A stretch of DNA of 64,000 nt from Delphinapterus leucas (GCF_002288925.2 NW_022098022.1:1579622-1643621), one strand, 5' to 3'; shown: positions 22,916-34,830, counted from the first letter of the stretch. The notes: a model not told the origin generated them from the letters alone. Translations and numbers: made by a program.

Positions 22916-23069
22916 TGGTACATTATGATCTACACATCTTCTGGGTTTTTTTTTTGTTGTTTTTTTTTTTACATCTTCTGTTCTTAAAACAGAATCTGAA
23001 TCTACTTTCTAAGTTTAGCAAAGATAAAATCGGGGACTCATTCTTGGGTGTTTGACTTTTACGAAAACC

Positions 23070-23192
23070 ACAAAATACAAGTTCTAGGAAGGCAGGGATA
23101 TTGCCTGTCCTATTCACAACAGAATCCCGAGGGTGTAGAACTAGGTCACAGTTGGGGCTCAACAACTTTTTCAATGAATGAATGAAACATTT
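23070..23192 (+). mobile_element. L2 3' tail, sense
   Basis: 'AAGTTCTAGGAAGGCAGGGA', 'TATTGCCTGTCCTATTCACA', 'GGCTCAACAACTTTTTCAAT' and a terminal GAATGAATGAA run are the typical L2 3' end with its short tandem tail. Confidence 0.7.
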
Positions 23193-23925
23193 GGACAGAT
23201 GAAAATCTAGATGTGCTGCCAACAGAAAAGGAGATTACGTAAGCTTCCCCTTGGCAGTTATGTGCTGTGCTACCTACCACTTTACAGAATCTGAAGACAG
23301 GAAAGCATATATGTTATTTTGTCCTTCTGTCTCTGATAAGACAGGATATTCCGTTATTCCAAGGAGAAAACGGAACAGAAACTGCTACTCTAAAAATCTA
23401 CCATGTATGGAATACACGTCTCATCGCAGATGTGCTAGAAAATGACTGACTTCTCGGCTTAAATTAAAAAAACAAAAACAAACAAAAAAACCCACAGGCT
23501 CTTGTGACAATTAAAACAGTATTCCTCTACCTAATTACTTAGAATACAAAAATCCCAGTGGAAGGGAAGAGGGGTCAGAACTTGACACTTTTAGTGGTCA
23601 TCACTGCTCTTTTAAAAATTAATATCAATGAATTTCAGATGGTTTCCTCTGGAGGAAATTTTCCATGGGATGATAATAGGAGGCAGTGAAGAGAGAGAAA
23701 GAAGAGGGAGTACTTGCTGGGGGAAGGGAAGGGGGTATCTTTCTTGTCTGTTTCACATGCTTGCCTGGTTCTGATTCTATTTAAATTGGCTACTGGCAAA
23801 AACAAATACTACAAACGGAAACATCCACTAGTATTTTCCACAGAACTTTTTGAATTGTACTTCTTAAAACCCAAAATAGCAAATAAAGTCTGGAAAAATA
23901 ACGGTTAATACGTCCTTTAGTAAGA
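23193..23925. other. Unique sequence
   Basis: No gene or family recognised. Includes an A/C-rich stretch at 23465-23493 and a purine-rich stretch at 23680-23740. The 60-64 codon open frames at 23250-23450 and 23714-23908 have no recognisable domain. Confidence 0.4.
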
Positions 23926-23929
23926 AAGA

Positions 23930-24125
23930 AGAATCGCAAGTCAGAAGAACTGGGATCAAGCCTCGGCTCTAACTTTACTAGTTATCTGTTCCTGGACCCA
24001 AAATCCTCTTTGAAAACTAATTCTGTTATCTACTCACTGGAGATAAAAATACAATTACCAAGCATACATTATAGGACTTTGTGAAAATCAAGTAAGAAAG
24101 TGAGAGGTTAGTGAAAGAATGGTGG
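23930..24125 (+). mobile_element. MIR SINE, sense
   Basis: 'GAACTGGGATCAAGCCTCGG', 'CTCTAACTTTACTAGTTATC', 'TGTTATCTACTCACTGGAGA' and 'GACTTTGTGAAAATCAAGTA' keep the MIR order from head to tail with strong divergence. Confidence 0.6.
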
Positions 24126-25904
24126 AAAAATATTTATACAAATACTAGGTATGGGCCAAAGAATAAAGCAGACAGCTGTCTCCCATGCACTGATTATGCA
24201 GGAAGTAAAAAGGAGGAACATAAATTATATTTCTTTTTGCTGCCTATATATAATTTCCGTTAGAATACCTGTTTTATAATAATTTAAAAATTATGCACAC
24301 TGTAGGCTAAGTTGATTGTTTCCCCCTGTAACAGTGTAGTATCTCTAGTCTCCCTGTCATTATGTAGCGTTGGATTTTTTTTGTTGTTCCTTTAACATGG
24401 TTTTAGATACTGAATATATTTTCAAAGCAATTTTGGTTTTACGGATGATAACTTTAAAAAGACTACACAATCAAATGCTTGATAAAAATATCAAACTATA
24501 GTTGCTTCAATTCTTAAATTTAAAACTATAATTCTGCATAGAGTTCCTTGCAATAAAAAGAAAAATGATATGTATGATGGCTGTGTTAGCTGGCTGGTGG
24601 TGTGGTCACTATTTCCAACTCACACCCCTCCACAGCTTACTGGCTGAATTAGCATATATACCTTTACTGTTTTAGGTTACTCTTAGCTAGAGAAGTAAAA
24701 GTGCAAATAACTTTACTGCTTGTTTTCTGAAAGTGCAGACCAGGGACAGCACAGGAGGCTCCTCGAATCTACAAGACACGCTTTGAAAACCTTGCCTTGT
24801 TGTGTCCACCCGCCGTCAACCATTAGATCACCAACTCACCCAATCTTAACCAAGGTCCTGCTCAGAAGTTTCCGAAACCTCAGCAATATTTTGCCTTTCC
24901 TTTCCCTCTCCAAGATTCTTAACAAGATTCTGTAAATGCAGTCATCACTTAGTGCAATAAACAATAACCATGATTTTCCTCACCAAGAGGTGATTTTTGT
25001 GAACTATATTCAGGGAATTGGAATTTGGAAAACTTGAAGAGATTTAGAAGGATTAGCAGCAGGCTTTTTTTTTTTTTTTTTTTTTTTTCAGTTTGAGGAA
25101 TTATTCTAATATATTCAAACATCTTTCAAATTGAATTATGAGGGCAAGAAATTAAATTATTAACTCCAGGAAGTGGGGTTTTTAACGTCTGACTTATACT
25201 TCTCAATACACTGAATCCGTGTTCGTTTTCATGTAAAAAAATACTTGATAAGCTGAAAGTTTGCACAGCAAAATCATCTGCTTACTTTGGCAAAGCCACA
25301 CGACCCCTGGTGATAGTCTTTGAACTGTGCTACGTTTGCAGACGCAACTGGTTTACGTTTTCTGAATTCTGCATTCATTATAATATGTGAGAATTTAATC
25401 CCGAGAAGCTTGGACTAAAACAAGAGTTTTTTTCTGACTTTGTCACACAAGTTTAACTCTTCTCACCTGAAATGGGTGTTACACATATAACAAATAGTGA
25501 ACAGACTTTCATTATCTATCTATCAATCATTCACATTTATAAAGAATCCTTCACGTGTGTATTTTAAAGTGATGTACTAAAAAATGGAAATTATGCTTTC
25601 AGGTAAAAGCAGTTCTAAAAATATATTAAATGTGGGTTTAAATTTAGATAATGTGGCAGTAGATTTCACTTAAAAGGGAGAGGATTTCAAAGTGAAGGAC
25701 AGCAAAGGAGGCCTACAGTCATACCAAATTTGTGTTTGACGGGTAATAAGACCCATCAAGTCTATGCGGAGAGGTCTTGAAAACTAAATCTTAATGAAAA
25801 CGTGGGCATAAAGACTATGGCTCTAGGACCATGTGACCTAGTCCCTGATGTCAGGCATCTGGTATTTGAGTGTGGCTCGCCACTAACAACTTTATGAGAA
25901 GCAC
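24126..25904. other. A+T-rich unique sequence with a 24-T run
   Basis: No gene found. A perfect run of 24 T occupies 25065-25088; a poly(T) of this length suggests a minus-strand retrotransposon tail, yet no element body could be recognised on its right side. Open frames of 71 codons or less are without domains. Confidence 0.4.
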
Positions 25905-25978
25905 TTTTTTTTTTTTAATTGAAGTGTAGTTGATTTACAATGTCGTGTAGTTTCTGCTATACAGCAAAGTGATTTTAA
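25905..25978 (-). mobile_element. Short L1 3' end, antisense
   Basis: The plus strand reads a 12-T run, then 'AATTGAAGTGTAGTTGATTT', 'ACAATGTCGTGTAGTTTCTG' and 'ATACAGCAAAGTGATTTTAA', the reverse complement of the last ~70 bases of the artiodactyl-type L1 3'UTR. No target duplication identified. Confidence 0.82.
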
Positions 25979-27588
25979 GCTACTGTAAACTCTCTCTTGT
26001 TTCTGTAGCTTAGGGAGTGTTAATAGAGAAATCAGTCTCCCTCTACCTTCCAGCAAAGCTACGGGTAGTTTCTGCTCATTTAAACAAAAGAACCAGAAGA
26101 ATTCCCACCTAGGACTTCCAATTCTCAACCCTTCTTGATTCGATGGGTGGTCAGTTAAGAGGACAAAGGGTTTAAAGGATGGAGAGGTGCCTGGGAGCAC
26201 ACATGAGTATTTTAACAACAACTGATACAACTCCTAAGTAGATACCCAGGGAAATAATGTTTTACAGTCAGTAAACAGATGACCACTGATTTTGAAACCA
26301 GTGGCATGTTTACTCCAAAAGCCGACTAATGAGAAGGTGTTGACAGACATTTTCAACCTTGAACAGGAAAAAAAAAAAAAAAAAGCTTTAGTTCCAAATA
26401 ACTCCAAAAAAGTGGTACCAGAAAAAGTCATTTTAATTATCTAAATAGTATGTCAAGCAAAAATGTTTACCTAGACCCCAAATCACTAACTTCGTTAGCT
26501 GCATGACAGAGGTCAAAAAGAAAATCAAAACAATTACTGAAATAAAAGGAAAACTAAACTTATTGTTCCCGTCTCTCCCCAATGCCTTGAGTCATTATTC
26601 TTGTGCTAAGTTCCACCAAGCATATTAACTATTTGGGGCCACGAAGATGTTATTAATTCTACTGCTACAATAACATACTTTTTGAAAATTCTCATTTGCT
26701 AAAGAACCATCCTGGCCTTATAGGAGAACACGGTCCCACTGAGTTGAGATGACCACGATACCATTATTGGGGAATAATAGGACATTTTTCAGTGCCTTGA
26801 GTTTTAGATGTTGGTCAGAAGAGTAAAGACGGGGAAGCACCAGAAGAAGGAGAAACAGAGGCCAGGGTAGGGGAAATATTGTGCTTTTAGTCATCAAGTG
26901 ACTGGCACGGATGCCGCCTCTCGTTCTCTGCATGTTAATATAATTGTAAAGCCTGACAAGACGCTCTCCTATTAGCGAGGCCAGTGCAGGCTGCCACTGG
27001 ATGGACAGCTGCAGATGTTCTTCTGGGGCTCGGTTCCGAGCCCACTCGAACACTGGAGTCTGCCTAGCAAGAGCGTCACACGCCGGAACCTGACCATGTT
27101 TGAGTAACGGTTCTAAAACTGTTAGTGTTGTGTTTACTTCATATCCAGAGAGGGTGAAATTTCTAAAGTGTGTCTCTATTTGCATATGGTTTAATAGGCT
27201 CCCCCTGTTTTGAAAAACTCACTTTAGATGTCAAACCTCTCACGGAACTCCCATTTTTAGTAGTTCTACTGTTGAGTGAAACAAAAATATTGACTAAATA
27301 TACTATAAGGCAAACCTGTTTTAGGTGGATTTGCATTTTATTTATCATAACACCTCTATGCAATAAATGGTATTACGTGGAGACAAGCTATTTATTTAGT
27401 TCCCAGAATATGCTTGTTGGGAGGGGTCCATATGCGTACTAAATCTGATACTCCTCTAAATATCTACAACTCACAGGTTGGAAACAACAGCCCTCAAGGG
27501 TAGTAAGTGCTGAAAATCAGATCCACCTGCCTTTCAAACCTCACTAGTGTGTTAACCGGCTAAACAGATAATCTACGCACAAGTGCAT
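25979..27588. other. Unique sequence with the longest non-repeat open frame
   Basis: A 155-codon open frame lies on the minus strand at 26718-27185. It has no recognisable domain, ends without a known C-terminal motif, and includes a leucine-rich stretch from pyrimidine-rich DNA. For about 128,000 six-frame codons, one frame of this length is roughly what chance would give. An 18-A run sits near 26370. No repeat family recognised. Confidence 0.4.
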
Positions 27589-27589
27589 T

Positions 27590-27740
27590 TCCCCTTGAGC
27601 AAGAGATTTAACTCTTTCAAATTCAACTTGGTAATTTCAAAGAGTGTTTTGGTGAGAATTAAACAATATAACAAGCAAGACACGTAGCATACTGCCTTGA
27701 CACATAGTAAGTATTCAGTGTCTCTTAGCTCCTATTCTTT
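27590..27740 (+). mobile_element. MIR SINE 3' half, sense
   Basis: 'TTGGTGAGAATTAAACAATA', 'GACACGTAGCATACTGCCTT' and 'GACACATAGTAAGTATTCAG' are the MIR tail; upstream 'GAGCAAGAGATTTAACTCTT' fits the core. Confidence 0.7.
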
Positions 27741-28184
27741 CTTTTAAAACTTGAAATTTTTAGATTCTCAGTACATCTGTGAGAAACTGGACTGACTCAA
27801 AGTTAGAGAATATTCGCTCCACAGAAAGAGTCACAGTAGGACTACTTTGTACAGTAAACGGTGTATACAGTGCATTTATACACCATATATAGCATGTTTG
27901 ATATACTGCTTAATTTGAAAATTTCTCACACGTGTACATATGGGTCAGAAGCCTGTCTTTTGAATAGGGGTGGATGTCTCTCAACAACCCAGATAAAGGA
28001 CACTTAGCATCTGGTAGGATCATTCTCACTGCAAGTATGACTTGAAACATGCTGGTGCTTACCAGTGACCTGAAAAGGTCCATGGCCTGTGAATACGGGA
28101 CCGTAATACTATAATAATCTGCTGGGATTATCATAATAAGATTGTTTTTGTTGGTTTACGAGGGGAATATACACTGAAAGTGTC

Positions 28185-28400
28185 CCATCATGCAGCTGCA
28201 CGAAACCATTCCGCTGGTCTCAGCTGACGCTTCGCCTCCCGCTGTCCACGGCGGGAGGAGAGATTTTTCTAGAAGCAGCACGTGGCTCTCAGCAGCAGGC
28301 ACCGCAAGCAGTTATGCTGGTAATTCTGAAGCTTCCGCTGTTAGGACACTGCTGATAGACTGGACCGTCCGGGTAATTGTAAATGCCAACTTTATCTTCT
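28185..28400. other. Small CpG-containing patch with a perfect hairpin
   Basis: About 200 bases with several CpG in an otherwise CpG-poor region. Inside is a perfect 8-bp inverted repeat: CCTCCCGC at 28235-28242 and GCGGGAGG at 28251-28258, with an 8-base loop. No repeat family or exon was recognised; the 73-codon open frame has no domain. It could be a conserved regulatory element, but the sequence alone does not show that. Confidence 0.45.
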
Positions 28401-28799
28401 ATTTTTCCTAAACACTTGATTTCCGGGGCAATCAACCTCTCTCTCCCTCTCTGTTTTTCTTTCTCTTTCCCAATATAGTGCCCTGGGCATGGTCCACCGT
28501 GATAAACACACGGTCTTCCAAATGAATATATCTTGATCCTGCCGTGTCCACTTCTAACGCTTTACCCTGTACAACAGCGGAACAAATCTCAGAAAACGAT
28601 TTCTAAAGATGTTTTTATATTATACATCCAGGAGGATAGCAAAATCCTACGAAGTTCTTACATACATGTACAGGACAAAAATCACGTTACTACATTTTCA
28701 TTTAATTCATTTTATCACTTTGGTTTTGAGTATGCCTTATTTGGTAGCTTTGCTTCATTGTTCTACTAGTTCTTTGGGTACCTAATATTTAGTCATTAT

Positions 28800-29015
28800 A
28801 AGAGTTGTCATTTACCAAGCACTTAACTTTGTGACAAATAGTAGGCCAAGCTCCGTTTACGTATTAAAATTTCACGGAAGTGCCTAAGCTTAAGTATTAC
28901 TTTTATTCCCATTGTACAGATGAAGACATTAAAGCTTAGAGGATTTCAATAATCTGCCTAAGGCCATTCGATAAGTGTTAAGCCAGGATTTGAACCCAGA
29001 GCTATGTATCTAAAT
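28800..29015 (-). mobile_element. MIR SINE, antisense
   Basis: The plus strand reads 'TTACCAAGCACTTAACTTTG', 'CTTTTATTCCCATTGTACAG', 'ATGAAGACATTAAAGCTTAG' and 'GCCAGGATTTGAACCCAGAG', the reverse complement of MIR from tail to head in correct order. Confidence 0.78.
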
Positions 29016-29276
29016 TACTTCTTGGTTTTAACTATTTTCAATTGTACATATATGGCTTAAAACGTGTTTTGGGGATGGTATGACAAACCTTACTTTCTAC
29101 AGTATTTTCTTGACAGCCGCTGAAAAAAACCTGAACCCCAAGTCAGCAAATAAAAATGTACGGCAGAAATTGGTCAAAATGTGTTGTCTCTATTTTCTCA
29201 ATTCAATAATTATAGAATTTTATTTCTTAAAGTAGAATGCTAAGATGTAGAAACCGGAAAAACAAAGATTCTATGC

Positions 29277-29348
29277 AACCCTATGTAACAGCCTAGCTTC
29301 TGGAGGAAAGGTAACCATATATAACAGCCTAGCTTCTGGAGGAAAGGT
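29277..29348. repeat. 36-bp tandem duplication
   Basis: Two abutting 36-base copies (29277-29312 and 29313-29348). They share a perfect 27-base block starting TAACAGCCTAGCTTCTGG and the leading AACC; differences are confined to the 5 bases between them. A recent local duplication in otherwise unique sequence. Confidence 0.95.
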
Positions 29349-30689
29349 TGTATTTGAGTAAAAAAATTTGAAATAAGTGCTATTTAAAGGCGTTCTTTAA
29401 AGTGGAAGAATACCGTTTTCCATCAGAACCAAAAACAAATATAATAATAATAATAAGTTAATTGATTACCTAACTAACTTATGTAAAAACTAATCCACAC
29501 GTCTTTGACCTCTTATGCTATTTTTTTTATCCCAGAAGGTAATGGAAATGCCAAAACCATGTTAACTCTTGGGGCACCAACAGGGCTTCACCCTGTACAA
29601 ACACGCTTTCTTTCGATGTTTTCTTCCCTCTTCTAAGCTGAACTCAGGAGGACAGAGGCGGGTCTGTGGTAGGATTGCTGGGAACCTCTGACTGCAGAAA
29701 AATTAGGCAAGAGTTTTAAATTGACAATGTTTAGATCGAGAGCTTCATTCCAAGCTTCCTTCTGTGCTTCTGTGCTCCGGTTTTAATTATCACCTCAAGT
29801 AAGTGTACTGGATATACACTTATCAACTCCTCATTTCCCCTGTGGACCACACTGTGGGTTACAAAATACAATTTCCATTTTGTCTGTGGATGGCCTAAAT
29901 AAAGTACACACAAAACAACAAGGATGGGCTCCTTAATTTAGCAGGATAAGGTGCTCATATAACAGTGGCCCTGGGGTTTAGATTAGAGGAGAAAGAGAAC
30001 TAGATTCCACCTCAGTGGAGTTGAATAATTTCTAAAAGATTTAGCACAAAAGAACTGGGCCATCCCACACTATGAACACTTTGAAAAATCTAACAATAAC
30101 ATATTAATTTTTCTCATATTCTTTAATACAGGGATCCGTGGCATACATGCAATTATATCTTATGATATTTTAAGCACAACTATCACAGGAACAAAACTGT
30201 AAAAGAAATGTTAAGGATATGAATATCATGGCAAGGCTGTATTAAATATATACTGGATTTCAAAATATATTACATGCATATCATGCATCACTGAATTCCT
30301 AACATTAGCCCCTCTACTGTGTAAGTAAACAGTATGATAAAATATCTTAATACAAAAATATATAAAAATTTAAAAATTTGAATAATTCATGCTTATTTTT
30401 AAAATGAATTTTCCCACCAGTGCGCTATATTATTTAGTTTCTTTATAATATTTCCGCCCAATATACGTGACCCCTTTCTATCCCAAGCCAACGCGTATTC
30501 CAAGCCATAGTTCTTATCATAAGCGTTACTGTCATCGGCAGTGGCAACATTGAATGCGCACTCAGTACCCGCTGAGCCTTAGGGACTCAGAAAGTTACAC
30601 AAGAGTCAGGAGTTAGCATGCTAGTGGGACTGTCAATGTATGTGCAAAAGATAACGAATCACGCCAACCAGTGGAAAAAGCACGGTGCT
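29349..30689. other. A+T-rich unique sequence
   Basis: No gene or clear repeat. A short (AAT)n run lies at about 29441-29454. The 60-codon minus-strand open frame has no domain. Confidence 0.45.
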
Positions 30690-31050
30690 TTGTGAAGGTC
30701 GTGAGACTTCATGGAGAAAATAGCCCTTGAGATGAACCTTGTATAGTTAGGAATTATATAAGAACATAAGAATGAAAAAAATACTTCACTCCCGAAGCAC
30801 GACTGGAACAAAGGCATACTCTACATAAGGCCACTTGACTCTGAAGTTTTACATGATGAGAGATGAGAGTTGAAGGAAAAAAACATTTTATGGTGGCTAC
30901 TGATCTACGTATGGTATTTGTACTTTACATTGGAGGCAGTGAAGCTCACTGAAGGTTTTTGAGTAAAGGGAATGATAATGGCAAGTTTTATATTTGGAAA
31001 TTTATCCATGGACTGAAGAGAAGAAGCTATAGAGAGCAGCTGGGACAAAG
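30690..31050 (-). mobile_element. L2 fragment, antisense
   Basis: The plus strand contains 'ACATTGGAGGCAGTGAAGCT', 'CACTGAAGGTTTTTGAGTAA', 'AGGGAATGATAATGGCAAGT' in the order of the reverse-complement L2 3' region (gccattggagggttttgagcaggggagtgacatgat). The part before 30900 is less certain. Confidence 0.5.
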
Positions 31051-31789
31051 GAGGACATGTCTTAAATGACGTGGCATTTTCATGTACATATATGTTACAT
31101 GTTTTGTTTCCACACTAAGGATCAGATCAAACTTATTTGCCTATACTTCTGCAAAGTAGGATAAATGACAGTTTAATACAAGGACACAGAGATATTCCAA
31201 GTACACTATAGATTCCACTGCCTAAAGAGAAGTAGACCTTGAGTGACAGAACATTCCAGATGACAGGAAAGATGTGAGAATGCCAGGAGAGCATCAGAGG
31301 AGACAGGGTTTGAGCTGGTTCTGTTCAGGTGTGTACGTCCTTAGGTCTTTATCACACAGTTTAAAGGGAAGTAGAAAACAGCTCAAGTAATTCAAATTTG
31401 ATTTTGATGCACTGATTTTCGTTGTTTCCCTTCCCAGTGGACACAAATCAATTTGCACTCTCTGAACAGTGCTAGACAGTGCAGAGGGTACACATACTGG
31501 TTGATAAAAACCGGTTTAACTGTAATGTATTGTTGATGATTCAGGCAGGCATTTGCATTTACTTAGTAAGAAACGATTGTCTAATTTCAATTGTACCTTA
31601 GACGTTCTCCATGTATTTGTGGACACATGCCAATTTTTTAACATCTACCACCAAACAACTATTCCATTACCATTAATTCTAACTACATTTAGTGAATATT
31701 AATTTAATCTGATAATAAATTAAGAGCAAGGCAAGAGCATAATATATAGTGAAAACAGTATCAGGATGACCTCCAAACTGACCAAACAT
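31051..31789. other. Mostly unique; faint L2-like words
   Basis: 'GAACATTCCAGATGACAGGA' at about 31249 resembles a phrase of antisense L2, but the context is not convincing. No gene found. Confidence 0.3.
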
Positions 31790-32045
31790 TAGGAACGTAA
31801 CATAGGGCGGAGCCCACATGAATGAGATTAACGCCCTTACAGAAGGGCTCCAGTGAGATCCCGAGCCCCTTCCTCAGGGTATAAGCAGAAGTCTGCAGCC
31901 CAGAAGAGGGCTCTCATTCGACCATGTGGACACTCTGGTCTCAGACTTCCAGCCTCCAGAACTGTGAGAAATACATTCCAGTTGTTTCTGAGCTACCCAG
32001 TCTCTGGAATTCTGTTACAGCAGCCCAAACAAACCAAGACAGCTG
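31790..32045 (+). mobile_element. Old LTR-like repeat (3' part)
   Basis: 'ATGAGATTAACGCCCTTACA', 'GAAGAGGGCTCTCATTCGAC', 'CAGACTTCCAGCCTCCAGAA', 'CTGTGAGAAATACATTCCAG' and 'TTCTGTTACAGCAGCCCAAA' belong to a widespread old mammalian repeat that ends '...ctgtgagaaataaatttctgttgtttataagccacc...'. I take it to be a MaLR/ERVL-type LTR 3' half with a decayed AATAAA; the exact family name is not certain. Confidence 0.55.
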
Positions 32046-32114
32046 GTATTTACTGAACAAAGTGCTTATAATTTTCTTTGAGTCCTACCAGTCTGCACCT
32101 GTCTTCTTTGAACA

Positions 32115-32748
32115 CCCTGAGAAAACCATAATTCAAAAAGAGTCATGCACCAAAATGTTCATTGCAGCTCTATTTACAATAGTCTGGAGATGGAAACCTA
32201 AGTGTCCATCATCGGATGAGTGGATAAAGAAGATGTGGCACATATATACAATGGAATATTACTCAGCCATAAAAAGAAACGAAATTGAGCTATTTGTAAT
32301 GAGGTGGATGGACCTAGAGTCTGTCATACAGAGTGAAGTAAGTCAGAAAGAGAAAGACGAATACCGTATGCTAACACATATATATGGAATTTAAGAAAAA
32401 AAATGTCATGAAGAACCTAGGGTAAGACAGGAATAAAGACACAGACCTACTAGAGGATGGACTTGAGGATACGGGGAGGGGGAAGGGTTAGCTGGGGCAA
32501 AGTGAGAGAGTGGCATGGACATATATACACTACCAAACGTAAGGTAGATAGCTAGGGGGAAGCAGCCGCATAGCACAGGGAGATCAGCTCGGTGCTTCGT
32601 GGCCACCTAGAGGGGTGGGATAGGGAGGGTCGGAGGGAGGAGATATGGGAGCGTATGTATGTGTGTAGCTGATTCACTTTGTTGTAGGGCAGAAGCTAAC
32701 ACACCATTGTGAAGCAACTGTACTCGAATAAACATGTAAATAAAAAAA
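32115..32748 (+). mobile_element. 5'-truncated L1: end of ORF2 plus 3'UTR
   Basis: Starts near 'AACCATAATTCAAAAAGAGT', continues through 'ATTGCAGCTCTATTTACAAT' and 'ATACAATGGAATATTACTCA' (ORF2 end), then a 3'UTR with 'GGGGGAAGGGTTAGCTGGGG', 'TAGCACAGGGAGATCAGCTC' and an A-rich tail ending near 32748. This 3'UTR is a different subfamily from the copies at 8-11 kb. Sits about 70 bases after the old LTR-like repeat. The best preserved L1 in the window. Confidence 0.93.
32155..32394 (+). pseudogene. C-terminal fragment of L1 ORF2 protein
   Basis: The last ~80 codons of L1 ORF2 remain in one open frame to a TAA stop at 32392-32394. Recognisable segments are EWIKKMWHIYTMEYYSAIKR, then WMDLESVIQSEVSQKEKDEY and YRMLTHIYGI, matching the end of L1 endonuclease/reverse transcriptase proteins. 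The endonuclease, reverse transcriptase and cysteine motif are absent, so it cannot act. The frame is open upstream to 31924 through the LTR-like repeat by chance. Lack of stops suggests a fairly recent insertion. Confidence 0.9.
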
Positions 32749-34357
32749 GAGTCAATGGAGACAGAGTTGAAAAAAAAAATTATAACTTTTACCATTGTTA
32801 CCCCTCATGCAATTCGTAAGTTTCTCTCTTTATCTGCTAATCAATAATTTTTCATCTACATCCAGAAGGGTTGGAAATCCTCCTAAACAATACGTTTATA
32901 ATGATGTGGCGATGGTATTCAAATAAAACATTCTGTGATTGGGTATTTTAAAAAAGAAGGAAGAAAGGAAGAAAAAGATTCTTAGCAGAAAAATAAACAA
33001 AGTATGTCTGTCAATATGCTAATATTATATTTATATGTCCCCTTCCTTCCCACATCTCATTCTCTCTATAGTAAAATGATCTCAGCACTCCACTCTACCC
33101 TGATCACAGTGAGACTGCAGGACCTTTGCAGCCTTGCTACTGTAGCGCTATTTCCAACCGCTCCTGAAGCACCTGCCATACCCTTAGGCACCTGTTGTGA
33201 TTCCTAACCATGCTCCCCTCTCCCCCTTTAAAGACGAGCTCCCACCCAATAATCGGGCTAAAAGTAGGACACACAACAACTGAAGAAATGCAGAACTATA
33301 ACTTTAAGTCTGTTAAATGGCAGACACTGCAGAGATCGGCGACACCTCAGCCTTCGGGTTCAGGTCAATAAAATCACAAGGTCTGTTTTTCATGAAGTAG
33401 CTGCATTAGCAAACTGGCCAGAGCTTCTTCTCTGAATTCTCATGCATTTTTTAAATCTCATGAATATGTTTTCCAGTGACATGTCATTGTCTTTTATCTA
33501 TCCACCCATGGGTTACAGACACACACATATCAGGCAGGTGAAATCTTCTCCCCTGACTCCCTCCCTCTCCACCAGGGCCAGCCTGGGAACCAGCAAACAC
33601 AGAGATCTGAGCCAGGCATCGGCTTAGGGAGCTGAGCCCAGGCTTCCTGAGCGGTTCCTACAGGCACAAGCACGTGAGCTTCCTTTGCTTCTAGGAGGGA
33701 ACGAGGAGCAAGTGCCTCGGCGGGAACCCTCTTGCCCACTGGGCGCTCAGCTAGGAGTCCCAGAATATCAGACACAATTATATTCAAATGTAAGTACAAA
33801 AAGTCATTTTGACTCGAATATAAATTATTCTAGCGGCCATGTTGTATCACCCCCTCTACTGCGCCTCTCCATCAGCAGTGATAATCGAGCAATGACTACG
33901 TGCACTGAAATGATAATGTGATTAGCGGTGCATTTACCTATCTTGCTGTTAAGCACCTGCATAAGGGGATTGTTTCCTATAGGTCATTATCACCATCACC
34001 TTCAGACACAAGCCACTCAAGCCACTGTGTCTGTAAGGTCTAGAGACAAACTATTGCTGCATCTCGTGACAAGCGCATCATTTTATCACTGTTGACCTGT
34101 GGGCACCTTGTCAGCTTTCATTAATAAGAAATAAGAAATGAATGCTACTGCATGAGAGAGAAGAAATGTAAACCTCTGCTCTCTCCTTTCGGAAACCGTG
34201 TATCATTTATATTCTTCTCACCCATCTTAACATTAGACCATGGGCTTCTTTTATCTAGTCGTGAGATTTAACGAGTAAAGTTTGTGATATTTTTTTTCTG
34301 TGAAATTATTTTAAGTGCTACCATTAAAATGAGGAGCCAGAATACTCAGCCACAGAC
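32749..34357. other. Unique sequence
   Basis: No gene or clear repeat family. A purine-rich stretch lies at 32955-32982. A G+C-richer part at 33540-33740 gives overlapping open frames on both strands with no domain. Confidence 0.4.
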
Positions 34358-34830
34358 GCTGAGATAGAAGAGATAGCGCTGGGATAGAGGAGAGAGCCGC
34401 TGAGATAGAGGAGAGAGACGCTGAGATAGAGGAGAGAGACGCTGAGATAGAGGAGAGAGACGCTGAGATAGAGGAGAGAGNNNNNNNNNNNNNNNNNNNN
34501 NNNNNNNNNNNNNNNNNNNNNNNNNNNNNNNNNNNNNNNNNNNNNNNNNNNNNNNNNNNNNNNNNNNNNNNNNNNNNNNNNNNNNNNNNNNNNNNNNNNN
34601 NNNNNNNNNNNNNNNNNNNNNNNNNNNNNNNNNNNNNNNNNNNNNNNNNNNNNNNNNNNNNNNNNNNNNNNNNNNNNNNNNNNNNNNNNNNNNNNNNNNN
34701 NNNNNNNNNNNNNNNNNNNNNNNNNNNNNNNNNNNNNNNNNNNNNNNNNNNNNNNNNNNNNNNNNNNNNNNNGATAGAGGAGAGAGCGCTGAGACAGAGG
34801 AGAGAGGCGCTGAGATAGAGGAGAGAGAGA
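34358..34830. repeat. 20-21 bp minisatellite interrupted by a 292-base gap
   Basis: Tandem units of the type GCTGAGATAGAGGAGAGAGAC, mostly 21 bases, with 20-base variants at both ends of the array. At least eight units or part-units are visible and positions 34481-34772 are N. Because 21 is a multiple of 3, all frames stay open, giving two ~200-codon minus-strand frames (LSSISAS-type heptads) that are artefacts, their central parts being unknown bases. If all hidden units were 21 bases the array would be out of phase across the gap, so hidden indels or an estimated gap length are likely. Confidence 0.95.

Noticed and set aside
25065..25088. 24-T run as the tail of a minus-strand retrotransposon
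   Set aside because: No element body or target duplication could be recognised beside it, so only the simple run is reported.
31924..32394. 156-codon frame as a possible host gene
   Set aside because: Its 3' half is the L1 ORF2 C-terminus and its 5' half is an old LTR-like repeat; the join is accidental.
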